Source of the DNA: Apoderus coryli
Taxonomy: Eukaryota > Arthropoda > Insecta > Coleoptera > Attelabidae
Direction of reading: 5' to 3'
Length of the DNA: 64,000 nucleotides
NCBI GenBank assembly: GCA_911728435.2
Contig: OU452204.1
Span: forward strand, 7,874,001 to 7,938,000
The notes beneath the pieces are model-generated. The model did not search any database. It was not told the origin of the DNA and saw only the letters and a list, made by a program, of their open reading frames with translations. Both the position numbers and the translations under genes were made by a program. Shown here piece after piece: positions 46,806 through 57,750 of the stretch. Positions within the stretch are counted from its first letter, which is position 1; each line of letters starts with the position of its first letter.

Positions 46806-49762
46806 AATTAACTCTATTGAAGAATTGACTACTTTTTCAAATTCTCAGAATGTTTGTTTCACGATACGTTCGCCTTTGCAAATATACGTAGAGGCAGCAA
46901 ATATTGGAAAAATCGTAATTTGGAAAACTACAAAATTTGGGGGAGTACTTAGTTCCATGGGTTCAGCTTCCCAAGAATGCTTCAAAATGATGGCACTTCT
47001 GACTATATCGGATATGTATTCAAGTGATTTATTTTGAACGGACCACTCATTACATTAGATTACTTTAGGATTCTAAAATTTTAGATATTATAGACATACT
47101 TAATTTATGTTTAATATTTTTCCTACGTGCGTGCAGTAAAGTGCACTGTTTTTAATATTGCTATAACTAATATAAAGTCAGATAGTGCTAGATTTGTTAT
47201 AAATAATGAATATTAATAACTGTTTATCCACATTAAAATAAGAAGTACTTATAGCTTACTCCTGTTTATCCAGCAAACAACAATAACCTGTTAAATGAAC
47301 TAAAAATCGAAATATTCATCATTTTTCTTTTATGACATATGACTTCCTGACCCGACCTGACACATTTGTCAATTGTTGTTACTTGAATTGTCAATTTGAC
47401 AGTTTAATAAACAATACACGCGAATGTCGTATGTTATTGCGAAAATTGATGTGCTCGTAGGAAAAAATGTGTACTTTACACATGCGGAAAGTGTCTTTTC
47501 CGCACTTGAAAAATGACGGAACTCCATGCGCGTCGTTGGGTCAACTATCGTCGTATTGCGAAAAAGTACTACTTTCCGCACTTGTTAGGTAAATATCTAT
47601 TATAAACACCAAGTGCAGTAACTTTTAACATATTTCAAGATTTATGTCAAAATTGACGTTTCATGTAGGTACAATAATAATAATATTTTTTTAGAAATAA
47701 TTTATTGATGGAACTGTATCGGTTCATACTAAACTTTCAGTTCCGAATCATGAAAATCATTTATTAATAAGAATATACTGAAGTCAAAAAAGACTTGAAA
47801 TAAATTTTCCCTTAACACTTAGATTCTTTTAATTCTATTTTACCCTAAAAATGAGGGTATAATAGCTTTATATCAGGTTATATATTTCTAAAATGTTGTT
47901 TTCTATAACGAAATCATTTTCGCAGCTTTGTTGTAGGTATGACTGACATTAACACAACACTTATTTTTATGTTAAGTTAATTTTTTTTTGTTTCGTTTTT
48001 AACGATCACAATAAAACCGTCCTTAAAACGGCTCCAAATTACACGAAGCTACTAGATGCGGTCCACCAGTGTCAAAATTGCTTCGCGACAAAGAGACGTT
48101 AATTCAACAATACAACAATATGCCTTCCAAATTGGTGTGGTTAAATTATTTGTGCAATTTTAAGTTGAATATAACAAACTAACACTAAAAAAATATTAGG
48201 TAACAAGAACATTGTTTAAGTATGCTGTGGCTTTCCTCCTGATAGCAGGCACGCTTTTCAGGCGTACACATATTTATATGATTTTCGAATCCTCACAAAA
48301 ACACTACTAGTATTAAAAGTACATTAACAAAAAATATGTTGAACTTTGAATTTTTAAACTGTGATACAAAAATAAGTAACTAGTTTTATTAAACAATTAT
48401 ATTAGCAAAGTTTAAACAATTTGGTTTAGTAAGTTTGAACAGCGTATAAATAAAATGTGTAAATATAATGTAAAAATTGCTTTTAATCTGCATGATCATA
48501 TTTTTAAAATTTAGATATTAGGTGAAAGACAACGATATTTTGATATGTTATATTTTTTAAATATTACAAATTGTTCATATCAATACAAACTATATTGGAG
48601 AATAGAGACAGCAGCACGTATAAAGGACTTCACATCAAAACTGCAAGGATACCGTCCGTTGACAATGTTATTTGCAATTATGGTATTTTGTTTTAATTGT
48701 TGTTAATTTTTTCTGCAGATTATATGATGCTTCAATACAATTTATTAATCTTACTTTTTCTTTTCTTTTTTTTTTTACAAAACTTGTTTCATGATGGCAG
48801 GTTTTTTTGCAATTGTTGTTACCAAATCTGCAGAAACAAATACAGCAATAGAATTTTCATCGATTTCAAACATAAACTGGATAAAATCAAACAACATGTA
48901 ATTATAGCAAAAATTTTAAAACGTCAAACATAATATTTAACGTCCTATAAAGACTAATATATTAAGTCAATAAAATTTGTATTATAGCTGAATAGATTAA
49001 AATATTTTATAGACAAAACTGTTACAGTATAAAAACATATTCTGTTATTATAAGATATTGAATGTAATTAATAAAAAATGTACCTTAATTAGTGGATTAT
49101 CTATATTAATTCTTATGTAGTACATAAAATACACTATGAAAATTGTTGTTAAATTTTTGGTCCACAATATATAATAAAATGTGTCCCAGAATTAAGTCGA
49201 AATCTAAGATATATGAATACATTTGTCATACAAGTACCCTCGTAGAGATGTGTTGCTTTAAACTTTCTTTAATTCTATCGTAATTTCTTTCTTTGTCTAA
49301 TTGTGTTATTTTTTCTGCTAATTCTAGGACACATTATATATTAATCTAATTAATTAGAAATATTAATAACCATGTATATCAGTAAAATAATATAAGTATT
49401 ATATTTTTTATTTTTTTCTGTATAATGTACACTTATATTATTTGTTAATATTTGATTTTATCCCTGAATTTATTTTCATATTATTGTAATTAGTATTCTA
49501 GTAAATGTTTATTACAGAATATATGAATATAATTATTAAAAAATTATATATCATTTTATATTATTATTATTAAAAAGTTATATTGTTTTTTTATTCGTTT
49601 CAATTTCAAATTATTTTTCATTATGATCCCTAAATAAAAAATTCCAGTCATACATTTCACTACGAGCGAATTACTTCCTGTTATTAATATGCGTCTATTT
49701 TAAATCATATTTAAATACGATTAAAATTATAATAAATATTGTATCTACAATATATTGCATAT
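46806..49762. other. no recognisable gene; one possible MITE
   Basis: About 47330-47600 has GCGGAAAGTGTCTTTTCCGC palindromic sequence and a higher GC content than its surroundings, suggesting a small inverted-repeat element. The rest is AT-rich and empty. Confidence 0.35.
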
Positions 49763-50400
49763 ACAGGGTGTTTAAAAAAGACGAGGCAATATTTGAGGGG
49801 GTGAATCGTGGTGTAGTTCTAAGAAAAAAAGTTCCCATAAACATGACTCCGAAAATGCATGGTTTGCAAGATATAGGGTGTTAAAGTTTTTGTACAATTA
49901 TATGAATTTTAAAAATATTTTTAATACCTTTTTGCACTTGTGTTTTAATTTTGACAGCACTGTAGTATTAAAAGTATTTTTTGTCTCTTAAATTGTCGTC
50001 ATATCTAGTTTAGTTTCCAAAATAAAAAATTAAAAACAATTTAATCCATGTCCATTTAACATAAAAGAAATAAAAACAAAATATAATATTATAATAAAGT
50101 GGAAGTCATTTCAATGTGTCGTAATTAATCGTTTTGCAGCTGCCAAATTTTTTGAAATAAGCCGATGGTGAAGTTCTGTTTTTAGCTCCCGCATTCTGCA
50201 CTAGTGTAGAATAGAAGGGAGGTCTAGCAATCTGGTCAAAAATTTATATTTCGTTTTAAATTCGTATGTGAAGCCCCAGATTCGAATACCGGTAGGTGCA
50301 GTTTCGAAAACAATAGGTGTGTTTGGTAACCATCTGGCATATTGTAGAAATCTTTTTTTAGGTATTTCAAAGTTTAAAAAAATCACTTTGATAATATATC
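49763..50400 (+). mobile_element. ACAGGGTGTT-type repeat
   Basis: Starts ACAGGGTGTTTAAAAAAGAC, an end shared with the repeat at 1-176. At 50386-50201 the minus strand encodes a peptide with TAPTGIRIWGFTYEF and LTRLLDLPSI, protein-like but not recognised by me. Whether the two belong together and where the element ends is uncertain. Confidence 0.35.
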
Positions 50401-51046
50401 ATTTCTCAATTTAATAAATAATAAATAAAACGGAAGGGAGGAAAAGTCTTCTTATCTCTATTTATGAGAACACAAATTTAATAAATAAAAGACCCCATAA
50501 AAAAATCAATTGGCGTGAGGTTGGGTATCATTAATACTTTTAATATTTCCATGGTTACACAAAAAAAAATTAAACATACATTTCCACCAAAAACCGATTT
50601 ATTTATAGTAAATATGATGATTTAGGTATAGGGCATGATCTTGTATTTTACTTTGTCTTGCAATTTATAATATAATATACAGAATATACATTTGAGAAAA
50701 ATTAATAGAACAGTTGAAGATTGGTCTAGGGAAGTGTTAAGACAAAATAGAAATTATATAAAAAATAATAAGGAATCTAAAGATGCAATACAATACCGTA
50801 TGTTCCATTTGAAATAAGAAAATTGGTATCAACTTCCTGTATAACTGGAAGTTTCACAAACGTCAAAATATTTTAGAAGTATAGATTAGACTGACACATG
50901 TAAGCAACCAAATTTTCTAAATTATTTTATGTTTTTTCAGTCAATTTGAAATACGGTTCAAGAATAAAAAAAATATATAATACTCTTATGTCTCATTTTT
51001 CATAAACATCTAAATTGCCATCGACTGTGTATAAATTAATCAAATA
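50401..51046. other. AT-rich DNA without a recognisable gene
   Basis: Nothing supported. Confidence 0.5.
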
Positions 51047-51532
51047 TAACAGGTCATTCAATAAGACCGTAGGATAAGTAAGGAAAAAAACAAAATTTTG
51101 ACAAAACTCGATTTTATTATTCAACATAGTCGCCTTCGAGGGCAATATAACGAGTATAGCGACTTTCCAACTTTTCGATGTCACTTTTATAGTACGATTT
51201 CTCTTTCTCGTCAAAATAGGCCTCAGTTACTTCATCATTGGACTTTCCAGCAAGCATTCTTCTTGAGATCTGAAAACAGGAAAAAGTCGCTGGGGGCTAA
51301 TTCTGGAGAGAATACGTTCGGTGGGTAAGCCATAGTTTTCATCGATTTGGGACACGGTGCATTGTCTTGGTGAAACAACACTTTTTTCTTTTGCAAATGT
51401 GGCCGTTTCTTTGCGATTTAAATCGATCCAAAAGTGCACAGTAATAGGCGCTGTTGATGGTGGTTCCTTTTTGGAGGTAGTCGGGAAATATTATTCCGTT
51501 CGCATTTCAAAATACAGCCGCCATCACCTGTT
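51047..51532 (-). pseudogene. mariner transposase, 3' half
   Basis: The minus strand encodes, with frame breaks, DYLQKGTTINS-like and FHQDNAP-like peptides, then MAYPPNVFSPELAPSDFFLF, SDLKKN and a C-terminus DIEKLESRYTRYIALEGDYV. These are the last two catalytic-aspartate regions and the conserved tail of mariner transposases. About 60 bp of 3' sequence and a terminal repeat-like CGGTCTTATTGAATGACCTG follow, next to TA. The 5' half is absent; the foldback at 51533 adjoins the break. Confidence 0.8.
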
Positions 51533-51970
51533 GTATAGTGTCTTAAGATTTCTAGTTTATTTAACGCGAATTAATATTATTAGTAGCTATATTAAATATT
51601 TATAATTTTAACCATTTTATTTACGCGAACGAAAGATCAGCTGTGTCGTCAAAGATATTTGTAATGTAAGTACCAATTTTTGATTATAATAATTGTTGAT
51701 TTTTAAACTTGTCCTTTTTTATTAAATTGATCTTTTGTACATTTTTTAAATAATTAAATAAATAATAGTTAGTAATAAAAAAAAAGGACAAGTTTAAAAA
51801 AAATCAACAATTATAATAATTAAAAATTGGTACTTACATTACAAATATCTTTGACGACACAGCTGATCTTTCGTTCGCGTAAATAAAATGGTTAAAATTA
51901 TAAATATTTAATATAGCTACTAATAATATTAATTCGCGTTAAATAAACTAGAAATCTTGAGACACTATAC
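51533..51970. mobile_element. 438-bp foldback element
   Basis: Two arms of about 190 bp (51533-51722 and 51779-51970) are near-perfect inverted copies that begin GTATAGTGTCT. Shared blocks include AGATTTCTAGTTTATTTAACG, GATCAGCTGTGTCGTCAAAG and GTAATGTAAGTACCAATTTT. The AT-rich loop is about 56 bp. No frame. It adjoins the truncated mariner on its left; right-hand sequence is unrelated to mariner, so the order of events is unclear. Confidence 0.8.
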
Positions 51971-52639
51971 CCAACGGGGGGAATTAGCGCTTCTAGGACC
52001 CGAAGTTTACTTCACCGAAGTTTGGAGAGAAGACCCTGTTTTTTCCTGTTGCGTTAAAATTTATAACCTTTGATTATCTCCACTCTTTCGAATATGCAAT
52101 TGTCTATTCTTAGCTTCGGTCGAACCGTTTTTTGTTGACTTTGCAATTTGTCTATTAGGTACAATACCGATGCTAAAGTCATGACTTGTATAAACTTTGA
52201 TGAACTTTTATAAATTATTAAATCAGCGTAAAATAGCTAGTTTGACCGGATGCAATATTCTTATTACAATATACCGAGTGTGACAATACTCTACAAATTT
52301 TGTATTTCCTACGCCCATAGATAAATAATGCGCTAAAGACCAACCCTTTTACGATATGTTAAATAACATAACATTCTATGAAGCTACGTTTCCTGTCAAA
52401 ATAAGACGCTCTATTGCTATCGAATTTAAAGTAAACATGTCGGAGCGTTCTATAGAGAGGGGATATTTACGCAACGTTGCACTATTTTGCAATTTAAATG
52501 AAGCAACAACGCTGCTGATCAACCCAACACAGCATAGATACCTAGACTATACGACGTATTATTACACATCTTCCCTTATGATGTTTATACTAGTTCTGTA
52601 TGTGCATGTAATTCTACAAACATCCCTGTTGCGAGATTA
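51971..52639. other. no recognisable gene
   Basis: The 99-codon frame at 52356 has no known domain. Confidence 0.4.
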
Positions 52640-52641
52640 TA

Positions 52642-54407
52642 CAGTGTGTACATAAAGTAAGGCATAAATTCTTGTTTTTGGAAAAAGAAAAGGTTTCCGG
52701 AAAAATCTTTGGACACGCAATTATCGTTGTGTAGGAATGCGCATCTTTTGACGTGTCATCCACATGCTCTTCAACGCTTTTACGGATATGACGCCATCAA
52801 TACTTTTTCAAAAAACAACCCATATTTTTGACACGCAGGTCCAACAAAAATTTATTCACCATCTTAGGATACTGCTAGACGCAGGACGGACTTCAGTTTG
52901 AAGACTTAATGAATTTGTTTGTTTTTTAAATGAACTGAATAAATAAATAAAATTTAAACATTAATTTTGTCAAAAATAACCTGTTGTTACATGACCAATT
53001 TTTGACTCTTCCGTGTGTTGAAAATTATGCTCTTTCATATGGCACTGCCAAACATATGGATTATATTTTGAAAATATTATTGATGACGTCATATCCGGAA
53101 CAGGGGACAGATGCGGCTGGCACGTCAAAAGATGCGCATTTAAAAATAACAATTGATGTGTCCGATAATTTTTCCAGAAACCTTTTCTTTTTTTGAAAAA
53201 ACATATTTATTCTTTACTTTATGTACAGGGTGTCCCAAACACGGCGCCCCAGGCCTATTGTATGAAAACCAGATAAGATAATAAAAATCTTTTTTAAATG
53301 GCTAAATTGAGTTGCGCTAAGGTCCATTTTGGGAAAGCAAAATATTTTTCCAATTTCGCAAAATGGAGAAAATGACGTCATCAATGTTATTTTTCCACGA
53401 ACATACCTGTATTTTGCTACAATCGAAAAGATCTATTTTTTTCGAAACACTTTTCGAAAAAAAATATTCTATCTCTTTTCCTTAAAAAGTTAGCGCGCCC
53501 ACACAAAAAAAATACTTAAATATTATTTAATTTAACCATGTTACCAATCAAGTGCTCCATGGAAAACAATTATTCTGTTTGATTATTAGTGACAACTGTT
53601 GTCACAATAATTATTATTTGATTGTCAAAATAATGAAGATTATATACGGAATTATTATTAATTATTTACAAAGTCTATACCAAAAAAATGTTTTTCAAGA
53701 TATTTGACTTAACCATGTAAATCATCAAATGCTACATGGAAAGCAATTTTAAACTTATTATTGTATCACACTTTTTGGTTTATTATCTAATTTTTATTAT
53801 TTTCTTTATCGACAAAATATGGCTGACAATTGAAAGAAACAAAGATGATGAGACGAAGATAACATTGCCTGCACTATATAAAACCAAAACGCATCTTTTG
53901 TAATAAATTAAACAATTATTATATTATTTTTTATTTCGTCTGTCGAAAACATTTTTGTTATAAACACGTTGTAAATAACTACCTGTATCGTATTTATTGT
54001 TTTGAAAATTAATTCTTTATTATTTTGACAAGAATTTTCACTAGTAATGTGACAGAATAATTGTTTTTCATGGAGCATTTGATTTGACATGGCTATGTTG
54101 CATTTTTTTTGTCAGTTTTGGCACTCTAGCTTTTTAGCGGATAAAGATAGAAAAAAATTTATTAGTTAAAAGATATTTAGGAAGATTAGGGCTTTCGGAA
54201 GGTGACAAAATATAGGTATGTTCGTGGAAAAATAATACTGATGAGGTCATATTCTCCATTTTGCAAAATCGGAAAAAAATATTTTTTTGGCGTAAAATAT
54301 ACCTGAATGCAACACAATTTATACCACTTCAAAAGATTTTTAATATCTTATCTCGTTTTCATACAATAGGCCTGGGGCGCCGAGTTTGGGACACCCGGTA
54401 CACACTG
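52642..54407. mobile_element. TA-flanked inverted-repeat element split by a nested insertion
   Basis: The left end CAGTGTGTACATAAAG (after TA at 52640-52641) is the exact inverse of CTTTATG + TA + CACACTG obtained by joining 53217-53225 to 54401-54407 across the inner element; TA follows at 54408. Arms of nearly 200 bp share GAAAAGGTTTC, GGAAAAAT, GATGCGCATCTTTTGACGTG-type and GGATATGACG blocks. No frame; non-autonomous. Its own length without the insert is about 590 bp. Confidence 0.8.
53226..54398. mobile_element. nested 1.17-kb foldback element
   Basis: Ends CAGGGTGTCCCAAAC and its near-inverse are bordered by duplicated TA (53224-53225 and 54399-54400). The arms run for about 400 bp each with mismatches; shared blocks include GGCGCCCCAGGCCTATTG, AACATACCT, TTGCAAAATGGAGAA-like, and CATGGAGCATTTGAT-like sequence. 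A third, direct copy of the last block lies at about 53715-53760 in the centre. No transposase. It inserted at a TA within the right terminal repeat of the outer element. Confidence 0.8.
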
Positions 54408-54420
54408 TATATGTGGACGA

Positions 54421-54700
54421 CGGGATAATCCGCATATATTTAAAAGCAGTTAATTATAATATGTTGTAATCTTGTTAATCCTAATTGAATTAAAATATAC
54501 AGCGATTTGTAAAAAAGAATATTAAAATTATTTCTTATTAAAAAAGGAATTTGCGTCAATAAATATGATAAAATAGATATAATTTTGTGACACAGCGAAC
54601 AAATTACTGGCTAAATCCGCCTATTTCTTATTTTATGCCTCCATTTTTATACGGTATCCAGTATGTGCAATCTATTATAGACACTTAGTCCCAGCTCATT
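54421..54700. other. AT-rich spacer
   Basis: A short block (TTTTGTGACACAGCGAACAA at about 54583) resembles TTTTGTGGCATAGCGGACAA at about 21393, perhaps two old copies of one repeat. Confidence 0.3.
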
Positions 54701-54713
54701 GAACTTTCCTGAG

Positions 54714-54952
54714 CATGATAATGGTATTACAGTACCTGGTTGTGTGGATGGTGGTTGGATGGGTGGACGGCGCTCCTGGTCGAGTCGGTAGACTTGCCTA
54801 TGCCAAGTAGTTATTGACTATATAGTCGTGGGTGCTGGCATCTGGCGGTCGAGGACCGTGGTTCGGATTCCACGCTAAAGTGTAGGTCCACGAATTACAA
54901 AGATGGCTGTATTACCTAAGTGTAGAGGCCAAAACAAACAAACAACAACAAC
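54714..54952 (+). mobile_element. tRNA-derived SINE
   Basis: A perfect 12-bp duplication AACTTTCCTGAG flanks the 239-bp body (54702-54713 and 54953-54964). The body contains a pol III A-box-like TGGTCGAGTCGGT at about 54778 and a B-box GGTTCGGATTCC at about 54872 and ends with an AAACAAACAAACAACAACA-type A-rich tail. About 56 bp of G/T-rich sequence precede the tRNA-like part, an unusual head. Confidence 0.85.
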
Positions 54953-54964
54953 AACTTTCCTGAG

Positions 54965-56887
54965 TCTGCGCAAACTCATAATTTTAAATTATAGCACAAC
55001 ACACACAAGCACTATTACGTGACTTCAAATTCAGGCAGCCTCCGGCCTTATCAATCAATGGAGATTTCTACAGCAAACTGCGGAAAGAACTGTAGACGAG
55101 CGGTGGGATTTCAGTTGCGCCTGGTATACTTGCTGTAGAATGTTTTCTCCGTATCGAAATTTAGGCACGGCAATAGCTCCCCATAGACGACCAGATCTGC
55201 CATACCAGATCCGCTTGGGTTAAATTAAGAAAAAAATTTAATGAACGGTTTCGAAGAGACCCACGAAGTAAAAATATTTTGAAAGGAAAATGGCAGAATG
55301 AAAAAAACTAAAAAAAAAGTTTGCAGCTGAAAAACAAAAAATATTGAAGACCGGAGGGGGACAAACATTTGGACATTAGGTCGATAATAGGTGTAAGTGT
55401 TACTGGTTTGGAAAATCGCTATGATCACGACTGTGATCTATTTGTTCAACGTCCATTGGAGGCAATTTCAGGTAATAAGAAAAATTGGGAATATACCTAA
55501 GTGATTTACCTTGTTACTAGTTACAAACTCTTTTTAACCTTAGAAAATAAATAAAACTTTTATATTGCACGTCATGGATGATGTTAAAGATGGGCAAGAA
55601 ACTATTACAGAGTCAAATAATAATTGGAGCCTTTGCACACCAAGCCTTCTAAAAACATCCGTATCTAAACAGTTAACACATAAATTAGATTTATTTATAC
55701 ACCAAATTAAATTTCTAGTTTTGTAAATTAAATTGTTTTTAGAGAAAATGCGGGTGAGACGCGGAATCTCTTAGAGCAACGTCTTAATAACCCTATAAAC
55801 TAGCTAAGCTTATTTTCCTGTTTAGCTTTTAAAAGAGTAATATCTTACTCTTGGGAAGAGACATGTTATAGCAAACTCTAAAAGTAGGTTTCTGTTTTCG
55901 ATAATGTAGCACAATACACTCTCAGCGATAATCCAAAGGCAAGTGCACCGAGAACAGCAGTCCCCAGGAAAACGTCGATAATGTGCGCAAGCTCATCAAG
56001 ATTTATATGTGACATATCGCGTGATTGATAGGTTATTGGGGATTTCATAGATGTCAATTCAAAAATTGCGTTAAAAAATAATTTCGAGTGGACTACCTCA
56101 TCTGTTCACCGATCAACAAAAAGCAGCTGGGATAAATTGCTGTAAGGAACTAAGTCTATATCGTTTAAACGCGTTTTATTTCAGTCTAAAACGAAATCCC
56201 GCATACCTGTCATCAATTTCACTTTAAGAATAAAAACTTGCATGTAATCACAAGCTAGCTAATAAAAAAATAAAAGAATAAACCTATTAAATATTTGACT
56301 ATATTTTGTGTTTAATTCTTATGAAATGAATTTTCCATTTAAATCAAAACTCAACTTCAGAAAGTTAAATATGAACTTTAAACCCATTTCTCTTTCAAAA
56401 GCTTAAGTTCGTATGTACGATTTTTTTATCTGCTACCGGTGTTCAACTATAAAACTCTACAATTCGCTTGAATGCAATGAAAAAAGAGTAAAACGAATAA
56501 ATTTCAAAAAGCAAAACAACAGAAAAAATACAAAATTACCCACTTCTTCCGCATGCCATTTTATTTCCGCTCTTTTGGAAAGTTTAATTATTTTCAGCAT
56601 TGTGCGAGCGGCAAAATTAAATTTAGTGCCTGCTTGGCATTAGGGTATAATTTTACGTATTATACACCAACTACTTTTTGTTTCATAAGATATAATACGC
56701 ATGTACTCTAATTAAATATGCAGGTGTTAAATACGTGATTCTTATTTGGTTTAACTAACTAGCTATGAAGTTACGTAAACTATATTGGGATTGGTCTCCA
56801 ATATCGTAGATTACTCTAAACAGCATAATTAAGAGAAATCTGGAATTTGCTATTTGTTAGTTATAGGCAGCCAGGTAAAGAAGTCTT
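54965..56887. other. no recognisable gene
   Basis: Several stretches around 55020-55200 have higher GC and may be old repeat fragments. No coding region is supported. Confidence 0.4.
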
Positions 56888-57750
56888 AAACCTTTTACGA
56901 TCTTAAGAAAGACGAAAGTTTGAATTTTACAAGAGTTTCACAAATTTGTATTCCACTGTTTCCTTTACAAATAGATTGAGTCCATCTTAGCTTGATCTCA
57001 GCAGCAGTTAGAAAACAATAACAATATCTACAAGGTGAGCTAATGACATGGACGAATTTGGAAATGCCACCGCAGAAAAAGTAGAAGCTTGAAATCTCCA
57101 AACCTTTTACGATCTTGATAAATACGAAAGTTTGGGTTTTACAAAAGTTTGACAAATATTTATTCCACTGTTTCCTTTACAAATAGATTGAGTCGATCTT
57201 AGCTTGATCACATCAGTAATTAGAAAACATTAACTGTATCTACAAGGTGAGCTAATGAAATAGACGAATTTGGAAATGCCACCGCAGAAAAAGTAGAAGG
57301 GAAGTGAGCTTGAAGTTTTAAACTTCGTAAGATCTTGATAAACACGAAAGTTTGTAAGATTTTCATAAATTTGCATTTCACTGTTTCCTTTCCAAATAGA
57401 TTGAGTTAATGTTAGCTTGATCTCTGCGGCAGTTAGAAAATATTAACAACATCTACAGGATGGACTAATGAAATGGACGAATTTGGAAATGCCACTGCAT
57501 ACAAAGTCGAAGCTTGAAGTCTTAAACCTTTTACGGATTTGAAAAAGTTTCGATTTTACAAGAGTTTCAACATTTTTTATGCAAACGTTTTCTTTACAAA
57601 TAGATTGAGTCAATCTTAGCTTGACCTCATCAGTAGTTAGAAAACCTTAACTATATCTACAAGGTGAGCTAATAAAATGGACGAATTTAGAAATTCCACC
57701 ACTTTATCAAGATCAAGAAGTTTGAATTGATTGATTGAAGTGAGCTTGGG
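56888..57750 (+). repeat. satellite-like array, four units of about 212 bp
   Basis: Units start at 56888, 57100, 57320 and 57524 (spacings 212, 220 and 204), each with an AAACCTTTTACGATCTT-type start, GTTTCCTTTACAAATAGATT, TAGCTTGA, a TCTACAAGGTGAGCTAAT block and GACGAATTTGGAAATGCCAC. The last unit is degenerate. Units differ at several positions and by small indels, so the array is not young. Confidence 0.85.

Noticed and set aside
52356..52655. 99-codon frame
   Set aside because: Runs into the end of the TA-flanked element at 52642 and has no recognisable features.
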